This document shows positions 1 to 5,538 of a stretch of 9,278 bases of DNA, one piece after another. The notes under the pieces were generated by a model. That model was not told the origin of the DNA. It saw nothing but the letters and a program-made list of their open reading frames with translations, and did not search any database. The position numbers were made by a program, and so were the translations under genes. Within the stretch, counting starts at the first letter, position 1. Every line of letters starts with the position of its first letter. This DNA is from Propionibacteriaceae bacterium (GTDB lineage: Bacteria > Actinomycetota > Actinomycetes > Propionibacteriales > Propionibacteriaceae), in NCBI GenBank assembly GCA_030544185.1, contig JAUNRO010000106.1, forward strand, positions 1 to 9,278. The letters run 5' to 3'.

Positions 1-304
1 TGGAAGAACTTGGAAAGATCCAGATGCGAGGGTGGTTCTCATGGTGGAATTTGAATCGCGTGAGGCGCAATCTCGAGAAGAAACTGTCGAGCTCAAATCC
101 CTGAGAGTCTCGTGGCTCAAGTCGAACAGTCGTGCCCAAACGAAATGTTTTCGTTGGGTAATCAGCACTGAGCTCTCGCGTGGTAATGTTGCCGACTTTT
201 CACGCGGCAGATAGCGCGTGCATGACCGCGAAGCCAGGACCTCCGTGGGCGGTTAACTGTGCCAACGCACTAAGGATCCCCACGGAGGTCCTAGTTCTTG
301 TGAC
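1..304. other. Gene-free, AT-richer left flank
   Basis: No convincing coding region is visible here. The base composition is clearly less GC-rich than the rest of the window. The one plus-strand ORF (32-214, 60 codons) has no family resemblance, no good ribosome binding site and poor third-position GC. A hairpin with 10 paired bases and one bulged A lies at 135-158 (CCCAA/TTGGG and CGAAA/TTTCG, loop TGT). A perfect 14-bp inverted repeat follows at 236-292. In many actinobacteria gyrB follows dciA, but no gyrB-like sequence is present next to the DciA-like C-terminus that ends at 305. That suggests the segment is not in the ancestral dciA context. Confidence 0.55.
236..292 (-). terminator. 14-bp perfect inverted repeat, possible terminator
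   Basis: The arms at 236-249 and 279-292 are perfectly complementary over 14 bases (AGGACCTCCGTGGG and its complement). They flank a 29-nt loop that itself holds a small GTGC-CAAC-GCAC hairpin at 259-270. The repeat starts 12 bases beyond the stop codon of the minus-strand gene, where a transcription terminator would sit. There is no U-tract on the minus-strand side, so a U-less actinobacterial terminator is one reading. A mobile-element scar or a protein-binding site is also possible. The repeat itself is certain; its role is inference. Confidence 0.45.
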
Positions 305-1168
305 TCACCCATAGGTGTCCCGCGGACCGCGGCCGCCGCGCACCGTGCGGGGCCCCTTGCGCCAGCTCGGCGCCGCCGGGCCGGCCACCTCGATCCGGGT
401 CACGACGCCGGAACCCAGCTCCGCGTCGAAGCGGTCCAGCAGGTGCGGGACCATCAGGCGCAGCTGCGTGGCCCACGCGGTGGAGCTGGTGCGCACGCGC
501 ACCACGGAGTTCTCGAAGCTCTCCGGCCGGCAGTGCAGCGCGATCTCCGGACCCACCAGCTCCGCCCAGCGCGTGAGCACCGAGCCCACGGCCACCGGCG
601 TGGACCAGCCGCGGTCCCGGATGAGGCGCTCGAAGATCCCGCCCACCAGGGCCGGATCCCGGTCCGAGGCGCCGGGGGCCGCCCGCCGCTTGGCCTTGAG
701 CTGCTCCACCCGAGCCTCGGTGCACGCCCGCGCCGTGATCCGCCCGGTCAGCCGCGCCTCGCCGCGCTGACGCTCGAGGCGGGTCGTCTCGGTGAGCTTG
801 GGATGCAGGACCGAGGGCGCCCAGTTGAGTTCCCAGGTGTTGTCCACGCGAACGAGCACCGCATCGGCCTGATAGGTCCAGGGCGACGACAGCGGCCATT
901 CATAGTCGAGCTTGAGGTTGGCCACCTGGGCGGCTGGGGACAGATGGGCCACCGTGACCTCAGGCAGCATGCCGTTCATGCCCTCCAGCAGGATCGGCAG
1001 GTCAGCGCCCGGGTCGCCCTGGCGCACCTTGATCTCGTCCAGGGATCCTGTCGACAGGGCTGCCGCAACCGCGTTCGCCGCGTCCTCGGGGGTTTGCTGG
1101 AGATCCTCACCTCCCGCACAGCCCGCCACCATCGCCACACCAAGGCCGACGGCCACGAAACGACGCAT
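305..1168 (-). CDS. Chimeric ORF: PBP-like lipoprotein N-terminus fused to DciA C-terminus
   Basis: The product is 287 aa. I chose the ATG at 1168 because GGAGG (1182-1178) lies 9 nt upstream and the signal peptide starts cleanly there; a TTG at 1192 is possible. Residues 1-17 are a lipoprotein signal with lipobox VAGC (Cys17). Residues ~26-135 resemble the NTF2-like/MecA_N domain of actinobacterial penicillin-binding lipoproteins, including the run WTYQAD...WELNWAPSVLHPKL and then RLERQR. No transpeptidase domain follows. From ~165 to 287 the sequence is DciA (DUF721)-like: DRDPALVGG, RGW, VAVGSVLTRWAELVGPEIA, ESFENSVV, TSSTAWATQLRL, APSWRKGPR and the typical end RGPRDTYG. The junction lies near residues 138-155 (about 700-757), in frame. 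DciA loads the replicative helicase in the cytoplasm, while the lipoprotein part would be exported, so the halves conflict in location. The ORF may be a rearrangement product, a decaying gene, a true fusion or an assembly join. A GTG at 709 with GAGG upstream could start a separate DciA fragment. Confidence 0.7.
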   Translation of the reverse strand: MRRFVAVGLGVAMVAGCAGGEDLQQTPEDAANAVAAALSTGSLDEIKVRQGDPGADLPILLEGMNGMLPEVTVAHLSPAAQVANLKLDYEWPLSSPWTYQADAVLVRVDNTWELNWAPSVLHPKLTETTRLERQRGEARLTGRITARACTEARVEQLKAKRRAAPGASDRDPALVGGIFERLIRDRGWSTPVAVGSVLTRWAELVGPEIALHCRPESFENSVVRVRTSSTAWATQLRLMVPHLLDRFDAELGSGVVTRIEVAGPAAPSWRKGPRTVRGGRGPRDTYG

Positions 1169-1186
1169 CCTCACCTGCCTCCATCC

Positions 1187-1232
1187 GCCCAACCCTTGCG
1201 GTTGTTGGGCTTTGAGAATTCAGTTAATCCTA
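1187..1232 (-). promoter_or_regulatory. Promoter -10 and leader hairpin of the chimeric lipoprotein/DciA ORF
   Basis: On the minus strand TAGGAT (1232-1227) is a good -10 box and would place the start of transcription near 1220. No clear -35 is visible. The resulting leader of about 50 nt contains a hairpin at 1210-1187 (GCCCAA/TTGGGC, with an alternative inner CAACC/GGTTG pairing), a few bases upstream of the GGAGG ribosome site. The hairpin is seen directly; a control role is speculative. Confidence 0.4.
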
Positions 1233-1356
1233 TGCGGCCGGGCAGCGCACAGCGGCAACGATCCAGCAACGGTCACGCAGGGAGCCATCCCGCGTTAAGG
1301 TTCCAGTGGTGTGCCGGTGGCCGGTTCGTCGTGAGGCTGATTCGGGTCAGGCCATC

Positions 1357-1362
1357 TAGGCT
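1357..1362 (+). promoter_or_regulatory. -10 box upstream of the split-barrel gene
   Basis: TAGGCT ends 6 nt before an ATG at 1369, so transcription should start at about 1369. Either translation is leaderless from 1369, or the transcript has a 27-nt leader that carries AGGAGG (1386-1391) before the ATG at 1396. No convincing -35 is visible. Confidence 0.4.
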
Positions 1363-1395
1363 GGGCAGATGATGACGGCATTCGCAGGAGGGGCC

Positions 1396-1830
1396 ATGGC
1401 CGACACGTCCACGAGACAGGGCATCCTGTCCGTCGAGGACTGCTGGGACCTACTGCGCGGACAAGAGTTCGGCCGGCTGGCCTATGTCATTGACGGTGCC
1501 CCCGCCATCGCGCCGATCAATTACGTCGTCGATCAGAATCAGCTGGTGTTCCGCACCGCCGATGGGACGAAGCTGCACAGCATGCTCGCCGATCCGCGCG
1601 TTGCCTTCGAGGTCGACAAGATCGACAGCGATCAGGAGATCGGCAGCAGCGTGGTCGTCCGTGGGGAGGCTTATGTGCTGTCCGCCGATGAGGAATACCG
1701 GATCGAGCAGGTCGGCCTGCGCGCCTGGCTGGGTCAGGACCGGCCGGTGCTCATCGCCATCCGTCCCGCCGAGGTCACCGGGCGCCGCTATCACCTGAAG
1801 CGCCCGTGGAAGCGGATGATGCGGGGCTGA
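1396..1830 (+). CDS. Pyridoxamine 5'-phosphate oxidase-like FMN-binding split-barrel protein
   Basis: The product is 144 aa from the ATG at 1396, which has AGGAGG 4 nt upstream; starting at 1369 would add nine residues. The pattern is that of the small actinobacterial flavin-binding split-barrel proteins (Pyridox_ox_2-like): LSVEDCWDLLRG near residue 11, GRLAYV near 26, APINYVV at 39-45, the strand VFRTADGTKLHSML at 51-64, VAFEVDKID at 69-77, and SSVVVRGEAYVL at 84-95. Members usually bind FMN or F420 and act as small oxidoreductases or flavin-binding stress proteins; the substrate cannot be told from sequence. It lies alone on the plus strand. Its last 56 bases overlap the convergent fdhD gene, so the two 3' ends are antisense to each other. 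Family assignment is firm, function is not. Confidence 0.85.
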   Translation: MADTSTRQGILSVEDCWDLLRGQEFGRLAYVIDGAPAIAPINYVVDQNQLVFRTADGTKLHSMLADPRVAFEVDKIDSDQEIGSSVVVRGEAYVLSADEEYRIEQVGLRAWLGQDRPVLIAIRPAEVTGRRYHLKRPWKRMMRG

Positions 1831-2677
1831 GCCCCGCCAGGCGCTCGGCGCCGCAATAGACGTTCATCGTCGGCGCGCGGGTGAAGCCCACCAGCGTCAT
1901 CCCTGCCTCGGTGGCCATTTCGACGGCCAGGGAGGACGGGGCCGATACCGCGACCAGGGCCGGGATGCCGGCCATCAGGGCCTTCTGGGTCAGCTCGAAG
2001 CTCGCCCGGCCCGAGACCACCAGCACCTGGCCCCGCGCGGGAATCGCTCCCGCCAGCAGCGCCGCGCCGACGATCTTGTCCACGGCGTTGTGCCGGCCCA
2101 CATCCTCGGCGACCTGCACCAGTTCCCCGTCCGCGGTGAACAGCCCCGCCGCGTGCAGGCCGCCGGTCCTGGCGAACGCCCGTTGGTGCTCCCGCAACCG
2201 CTCGGGCAGCGACACCAGCACGGCCGGATCGAACACCACCGGGTCCTCCGCCACCGGCCACCGGACCTGTTGGCGGATCGCGTCGATGCTCGCCTTGCCG
2301 CACACCCCGCACGACGACGTCGTATAGAAATTCCGGCTCGGATCCACCACCGGTGCCGGCACGGCCGGCCCCAGCTGCACATCCAGGACGTTATAGGTGT
2401 TCTGGGCCAGCCCCGACTCATCGCTCACCACGGCCCCATCGCAATAGCGCGCGGTCCGCACATCGTCCACAGTGCCGATCACGCCCTCGGTCAGCAGGAA
2501 CCCGTGGGCCAGCGCGACGTCCTCCCCGGGCGTACGCATCGTCACCGCCAGCGGCGAGCCGTTCACCCGGATCTCCAGCGGCTCCTCCGCGCTCACAGAA
2601 TCGGGGCGGCGCACCGCCTGCACGGATTCGCCCACGGTCACCCGCGTCACCGGGAACCGTGGCGTCACCCGGCCCAT
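1775..2677 (-). CDS. fdhD: Formate dehydrogenase sulfurtransferase/accessory protein FdhD
   Basis: The product is 300 aa from the ATG at 2677, chosen because actinobacterial FdhD proteins typically begin MGRVT; an upstream ATG at 2749 would add 24 non-conserved residues. Visible hallmarks are EEPLEIRVNG (31-40), TPGEDVALAHGFLLTEGVI (49-67), the cysteine motif SSCGVCG with Cys123 and Cys126, EDVGRHNAVDKIVG (191-204), SGRASFELTQKA (222-233) and RAPTMNVYCGAERL (267-280). FdhD takes sulfur from a cysteine desulfurase and passes it to the molybdenum cofactor of formate dehydrogenase; the CxxC cysteines carry it. No formate dehydrogenase gene lies in the window. The protein appears to run some 20 residues past the usual family end (Ser/Gly/Ala-rich tail, 281-300), and this tail is encoded where the gene overlaps its convergent neighbour. 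Assignment is secure. Confidence 0.95.
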   Translation of the reverse strand: MGRVTPRFPVTRVTVGESVQAVRRPDSVSAEEPLEIRVNGSPLAVTMRTPGEDVALAHGFLLTEGVIGTVDDVRTARYCDGAVVSDESGLAQNTYNVLDVQLGPAVPAPVVDPSRNFYTTSSCGVCGKASIDAIRQQVRWPVAEDPVVFDPAVLVSLPERLREHQRAFARTGGLHAAGLFTADGELVQVAEDVGRHNAVDKIVGAALLAGAIPARGQVLVVSGRASFELTQKALMAGIPALVAVSAPSSLAVEMATEAGMTLVGFTRAPTMNVYCGAERLAGLSPASSASTGASGDSGAR

Positions 2678-2713
2678 GGGTGAGGCCCTGTCGTTGTGTC
2701 GAGCATGCAGGTG

Positions 2714-2719
2714 AGAGTA
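2714..2719 (-). promoter_or_regulatory. fdhD promoter -10
   Basis: On the minus strand TACTCT (2719-2714) is a good -10 element. It predicts transcription from about 2707 and a short leader of about 30 nt before the ATG at 2677. It lies only 17 bp from the -10 of the divergent gene, so the two promoters face away from each other within about 30 bp and could interfere with each other. Confidence 0.4.
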
Positions 2720-2735
2720 CGCCCGCGCCGCCGCA

Positions 2736-2741
2736 TAGGAT
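2736..2741 (+). promoter_or_regulatory. -10 box of a leaderless promoter (MmcQ-like gene)
   Basis: TAGGAT ends exactly 6 nt before the ATG at 2748, and there is no Shine-Dalgarno sequence ahead of that ATG. This is the geometry of a leaderless actinobacterial transcript, in which the first transcribed base is the A of ATG. Confidence 0.55.
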
Positions 2742-2747
2742 CGCCTC

Positions 2748-3143
2748 ATGGCCCATCCGCCCCGTTTCAGCGATGACGATCCGCTGCTGGCTGAGGTCCG
2801 TGGGATCTGCCTGGCGCTGCCCGAGGCGGCGGAGAAGATCTCCCATGGTCACCCGAACTTCTTCACAAAGAAGGTGTTCGCCGTCTATGGCGGGGTCGTG
2901 AAGGGCGACCATGCGGCCGACACCTATGCGCGCTCGATGCTCTTCCTGCCTGATGCCGAGGAGCGCCCGGCGCTGCTGGAGGATGAGCGGTTCTTCGTGC
3001 CGGGCTACTACGGGCCCGGCGGATGGCTCGGCATCAACCTGCTGATCGGTACGCCCGATTGGGTCGAGGTCGCCGAGCTCGCCGACATGTCCTATCGCAA
3101 TACCGCCGCGACCCGACTGGTGAAGGAGCTCGACGCCCGATGA
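2748..3143 (+). CDS. MmcQ/YjbR family protein
   Basis: The product is 131 aa and matches the YjbR/MmcQ (CyaY-like fold) family: LALPEAAEKISHGHPNFFTKKVFAVYGG (about residues 22-49), a central SMLFLPDAEERPALLEDERFFVPGYYGPGGWLGINL stretch, and a C-terminal helix ending LVKELDAR. Members are often annotated as DNA-binding, but biochemical function is poorly established. The start at 2748 appears leaderless. Its stop overlaps the aminotransferase start in ATGA (3140-3143), so the two are almost certainly co-transcribed and translationally coupled. The product role in that pair is unknown; family assignment is good. Confidence 0.85.
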   Translation: MAHPPRFSDDDPLLAEVRGICLALPEAAEKISHGHPNFFTKKVFAVYGGVVKGDHAADTYARSMLFLPDAEERPALLEDERFFVPGYYGPGGWLGINLLIGTPDWVEVAELADMSYRNTAATRLVKELDAR

Positions 3144-4333
3144 AGGTCGCCACCCGTGCCCTGGTTCCGCCGTTCGAGGTGATGACCGTGCTCCGCAAGG
3201 TTTCCGAGCTCCGCGCGCAGGGCCGCGATGTCATCTCGCTCTGTGCGGGCGAGCCGGCCTCGGGCGCGCCCTCGGGCGTACGCCGCAGAGGAGCGGAGGT
3301 CGTCACCGACGGGACCCCGCTCGGCTATTCCAACGCGCTCGGGCTCACCGAGCTGCGCGCGGCGCTGTCGAGGCACTATGAGCGCTGTTATGGGCTGGAC
3401 ATTCCCCTGGCGAACATCGCGATCACCACGGGCTCGTCGGGGGCGTTCCTGCTGAGCTTCCTCACCGCCTTCGCGGCCGGGGACCGGGTGGCGCTGGCGC
3501 GGCCGGGCTATCCGGCCTACAAGAACATCCTCAACGCCCTCGACCTGCAGGTCATCGAGCTCGATTGCGGGCCCGAGGAGCGCTTCCAGCCCACGGTCGC
3601 CCAGCTCGATGCCGCCCACGCCGAGCTGCCTCTCGCCGGCCTGGTCGTCGCCTCGCCGGCCAACCCGACCGGCACGATGTTCGCCCCCGGCCAGCTGGCG
3701 GAGATCGCGGCGTGGTGCGCCCACCGGGGCGTACGCCTGGTCAGCGACGAGATCTATCACGGCATCACCTTCGGACCCGAGACCGCCCACGACGGCTGGG
3801 GTGGCGACTGCTCCTGGGCGACCGATCGCTCGGGGCTGGTCGTCTCGTCGTTCTCGAAGTTCTGGGGGATGACCGGCTGGCGGCTCGGCTGGGCGCTCGT
3901 GCCCGACGACCTCATCGACGCGCTGGAGGCGCTCGCCGGCAACCTCGCGCTCTGCCCGCCCGTGCCCGCACAGCATGCGGCGCTCGAGGCGTTCACCGAG
4001 GAGTCCTATGCGGAGGGCCGGGCGGCGATGGCGGACTATGCCGAGGCCCGCGCGGTCGTGCTGTCCCGGCTCGACGAGCTCGGCTGGGTCGACGTAGCCC
4101 CCGCGGACGGGGCATTCTATGTCTATGCGCGGATCACACCGGTGCTGGGGGAGTACGCGGATTCGCGCGCCTGGTGCGATGCGCTGCTGGCGGCGCAGGG
4201 TGTCGCCGTGACCCCGGGCGTCGACTTCGACGATGTGCACGGGGACCAGGCGATCAGGATCTCCCTGGCGGCCGGGCAGGAGGCGGTTGCGGAAGCCCTG
4301 AAACGGATCCTTGCGTTCCAGAACGCCCGCTGA
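3140..4333 (+). CDS. Class I/II PLP-dependent aminotransferase
   Basis: The product is 397 aa, normal for fold-type I aminotransferases of the aspartate-aminotransferase superfamily. The start at 3140 overlaps the upstream stop by 4 nt. Visible motifs: GEP near residue 37, GYSNALGLTELRAAL (62-76), TTGSSGAF cofactor-phosphate loop (97-103), ASPANPTGTM with Asn175, VSDEIYHG with Asp203 (pyridine nitrogen) and Tyr206, SSFSKFWGMTGWRLGW with catalytic Lys240 and Arg248, and the substrate-carboxylate Arg373 in AIRISLA. All expected catalytic residues are present, so it should be active in transferring amino groups between an amino acid and a 2-oxo acid via pyridoxal phosphate in the cytosol. The substrate cannot be deduced; annotations such as aspartate, valine-pyruvate or succinyldiaminopimelate aminotransferase would be guesses. 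The coupled YjbR-like gene gives no further hint. Confidence 0.93.
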   Translation: MKVATRALVPPFEVMTVLRKVSELRAQGRDVISLCAGEPASGAPSGVRRRGAEVVTDGTPLGYSNALGLTELRAALSRHYERCYGLDIPLANIAITTGSSGAFLLSFLTAFAAGDRVALARPGYPAYKNILNALDLQVIELDCGPEERFQPTVAQLDAAHAELPLAGLVVASPANPTGTMFAPGQLAEIAAWCAHRGVRLVSDEIYHGITFGPETAHDGWGGDCSWATDRSGLVVSSFSKFWGMTGWRLGWALVPDDLIDALEALAGNLALCPPVPAQHAALEAFTEESYAEGRAAMADYAEARAVVLSRLDELGWVDVAPADGAFYVYARITPVLGEYADSRAWCDALLAAQGVAVTPGVDFDDVHGDQAIRISLAAGQEAVAEALKRILAFQNAR

Positions 4334-4347
4334 CCAGCGCATTCGCC

Positions 4348-4362
4348 GAGGTGTCCCACCTC
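4348..4362 (+). terminator. Short hairpin after the aminotransferase gene
   Basis: GAGGTG-TCC-CACCTC forms a 6-bp perfect stem with a 3-nt loop, 15 bp past the aminotransferase stop. There is no following U-run, so it is at best a weak or U-less terminator. It might instead be part of the regulatory region of the next gene. Confidence 0.35.
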
Positions 4363-4396
4363 ACGGAACTTACGTTTGCGTAAGTTACGGTTCCGT
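4363..4396 (+). promoter_or_regulatory. Nested palindromic operator ahead of the reductase-desaturase pair
   Basis: Two inverted repeats are nested here: AACTTACG/CGTAAGTT (4367-4374 and 4379-4386, 4-nt spacer) and an outer ACGGAAC/GTTCCGT (4363-4369 and 4390-4396). They cover the likely -35 region (TTGCGT, 4376-4381) just upstream of the -10, which is where a repressor would block transcription. The size and symmetry fit a TetR-type dimer, the regulator class known for desaturase/reductase genes in mycobacteria. The regulator is not in the window. Confidence 0.6.
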
Positions 4397-4406
4397 AGGT
4401 TACTCT
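4376..4406 (+). promoter_or_regulatory. Leaderless promoter of the reductase-desaturase unit
   Basis: TTGCGT (4376-4381) and TACTCT (4401-4406) make a -35/-10 pair with a 19-bp spacer. The -10 ends 6 nt before the GTG at 4413, and no Shine-Dalgarno sequence precedes that GTG. This predicts a leaderless transcript and fixes the start codon at 4413 rather than further upstream. Confidence 0.55.
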
Positions 4407-4412
4407 GGTTGG

Positions 4413-5483
4413 GTGACTGCCACCGCGACGACCGTCCGCCGCCGAGTCCACCGATTCCTCGACCTGCTGGCCACCCCGCTCGTGCCGGCCGATTATCTCG
4501 ACCTGATCAACCCATTGCGCCCGGGCGCAGACCTGCGCGGCCGCATCGTCGCGCGGCGCACCGAGACCGCCGACGCGGTCACGATCGAGATCCGTCCCGG
4601 GGCCGACTGGCTCGGACATGAGCCGGGCCAGCACGTGCGCGTAGGCGTCGACGTCAACGGTGTGCGGCACCACCGGACCTATTCTCTCACCTCGGCTCCC
4701 GGCGAGCCGACGATCACGATCACGCCCACGCGCATCGCCGGCGGGATCGTCTCCACCCACCTTGTGGAGCGGTCCAGGCCCGGCGATCTCCTCCAGCTCT
4801 CGCAGGCCACCGGTGACTTCCGGGTGCCGGCCGAAGCGCCGGAACGGGTCCTGCTCATCAGCGCGGGTTCGGGCATCACCCCCGTCCTCGGAATGCTCCG
4901 CGCCGGACTCACCGAGGTGACCGACGTCGTGCTGGTGCACTGTGACCGGACCGCGGCAGACATGGCGGGCGGGGCCGAGGTGCGCGCGCTGGCCGAGGCC
5001 GGCCGGCTGCGGCTCATCGAGCGGCCCACGGCGAGCGCCGGGCGCCTCACGCTCGCCGAGCTCGGCACGCTGGTCGGCGACTGGGCCGAACGGGAGACCT
5101 GGGCCTGCGGGCCGGCCGGCCTGCTGGACACCCTCACCGCCCACTGGAACGAGCACGGCGTCGGCGATCAACTGCACGTCGAGCGCTTCACCCCGCCGCC
5201 GCGCCCCGCCGTCGGCGAGGGCGGCGCGGTCACGTTCACCGAGACCGGCATCGAGGTCGAGGCGCCCACGGGGCAGTCACTGCTCGAGGCCGGCGAGGCC
5301 GCCGGCGTGCTGATGCCGTCAGGTTGCCGGATGGGCATCTGTCATCGTTGTGTCAGCTCCCTGAGCTCCGGATCGGTCCGCGACCTGCGCACCGGTGAAC
5401 TGCGCACCGCGCCCGACGGCGACCCCTTGTCCATCCAGACCTGCGTCAGCGCTGCTGCCGGTCCCTGCCACATCGAACGATGA
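4413..5483 (+). CDS. FAD/NAD(P)H/[2Fe-2S] ferredoxin reductase, electron donor to the desaturase
   Basis: The product is 356 aa from a GTG start at 4413, favoured by the leaderless promoter and by homology beginning there; the longer reading from 4311 would run through the operator and promoter. Domain order: a short N-terminal helix region, an FAD-binding barrel (about 40-140) with RTYS at 88-91, an NAD(P)-binding domain (about 143-255) with SAGSGITPVLGML (150-162) and ACGPAGLL (231-238), and a C-terminal plant-type [2Fe-2S] ferredoxin domain with Cys305, Cys310, Cys313 and Cys344 (CX4CX2CX30C). All four iron ligands are present. It passes electrons from NAD(P)H through FAD and the iron-sulfur cluster to a partner oxygenase or desaturase. 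The desaturase begins 55 bp downstream on the same strand, as in the mycobacterial Rv3230c-DesA3 pair, so this is very likely its reductase. The gene lies just behind a palindromic operator. Confidence 0.92.
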   Translation: MTATATTVRRRVHRFLDLLATPLVPADYLDLINPLRPGADLRGRIVARRTETADAVTIEIRPGADWLGHEPGQHVRVGVDVNGVRHHRTYSLTSAPGEPTITITPTRIAGGIVSTHLVERSRPGDLLQLSQATGDFRVPAEAPERVLLISAGSGITPVLGMLRAGLTEVTDVVLVHCDRTAADMAGGAEVRALAEAGRLRLIERPTASAGRLTLAELGTLVGDWAERETWACGPAGLLDTLTAHWNEHGVGDQLHVERFTPPPRPAVGEGGAVTFTETGIEVEAPTGQSLLEAGEAAGVLMPSGCRMGICHRCVSSLSSGSVRDLRTGELRTAPDGDPLSIQTCVSAAAGPCHIER

Positions 5484-5538
5484 CGCCGCCTCGACGGCTG
5501 AACCGCCCGAGAACGCGCCCTGCGAACGGAGCCTGCAT

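Noticed and set aside
32..214. 60-codon plus-strand ORF in the left flank
   Set aside because: No recognisable family, no ribosome site, and composition unlike the real genes; most likely chance.
291..308. Minus-strand GTG-start mini-frame reading VSHKN and then stop, overlapping the end of the DciA-like frame; the first residues resemble IS481-type transposase starts
   Set aside because: Only five codons, with no transposase sequence following; too short to support a mobile element.
443..1372. 309-codon plus-strand ORF opposite the chimeric lipoprotein/DciA gene
   Set aside because: The minus-strand frame carries clear family motifs; the plus frame has none and would run into the promoter region of the next gene.
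3092..4342. 416-codon minus-strand ORF opposite the aminotransferase
   Set aside because: It is a shadow of the GC-rich aminotransferase gene, with low-complexity Arg/Gly/Ala-rich translation and no motifs.
4311..4412. Upstream extension of the reductase gene
   Set aside because: It would translate through the operator and promoter, and homology begins only at the GTG at 4413.
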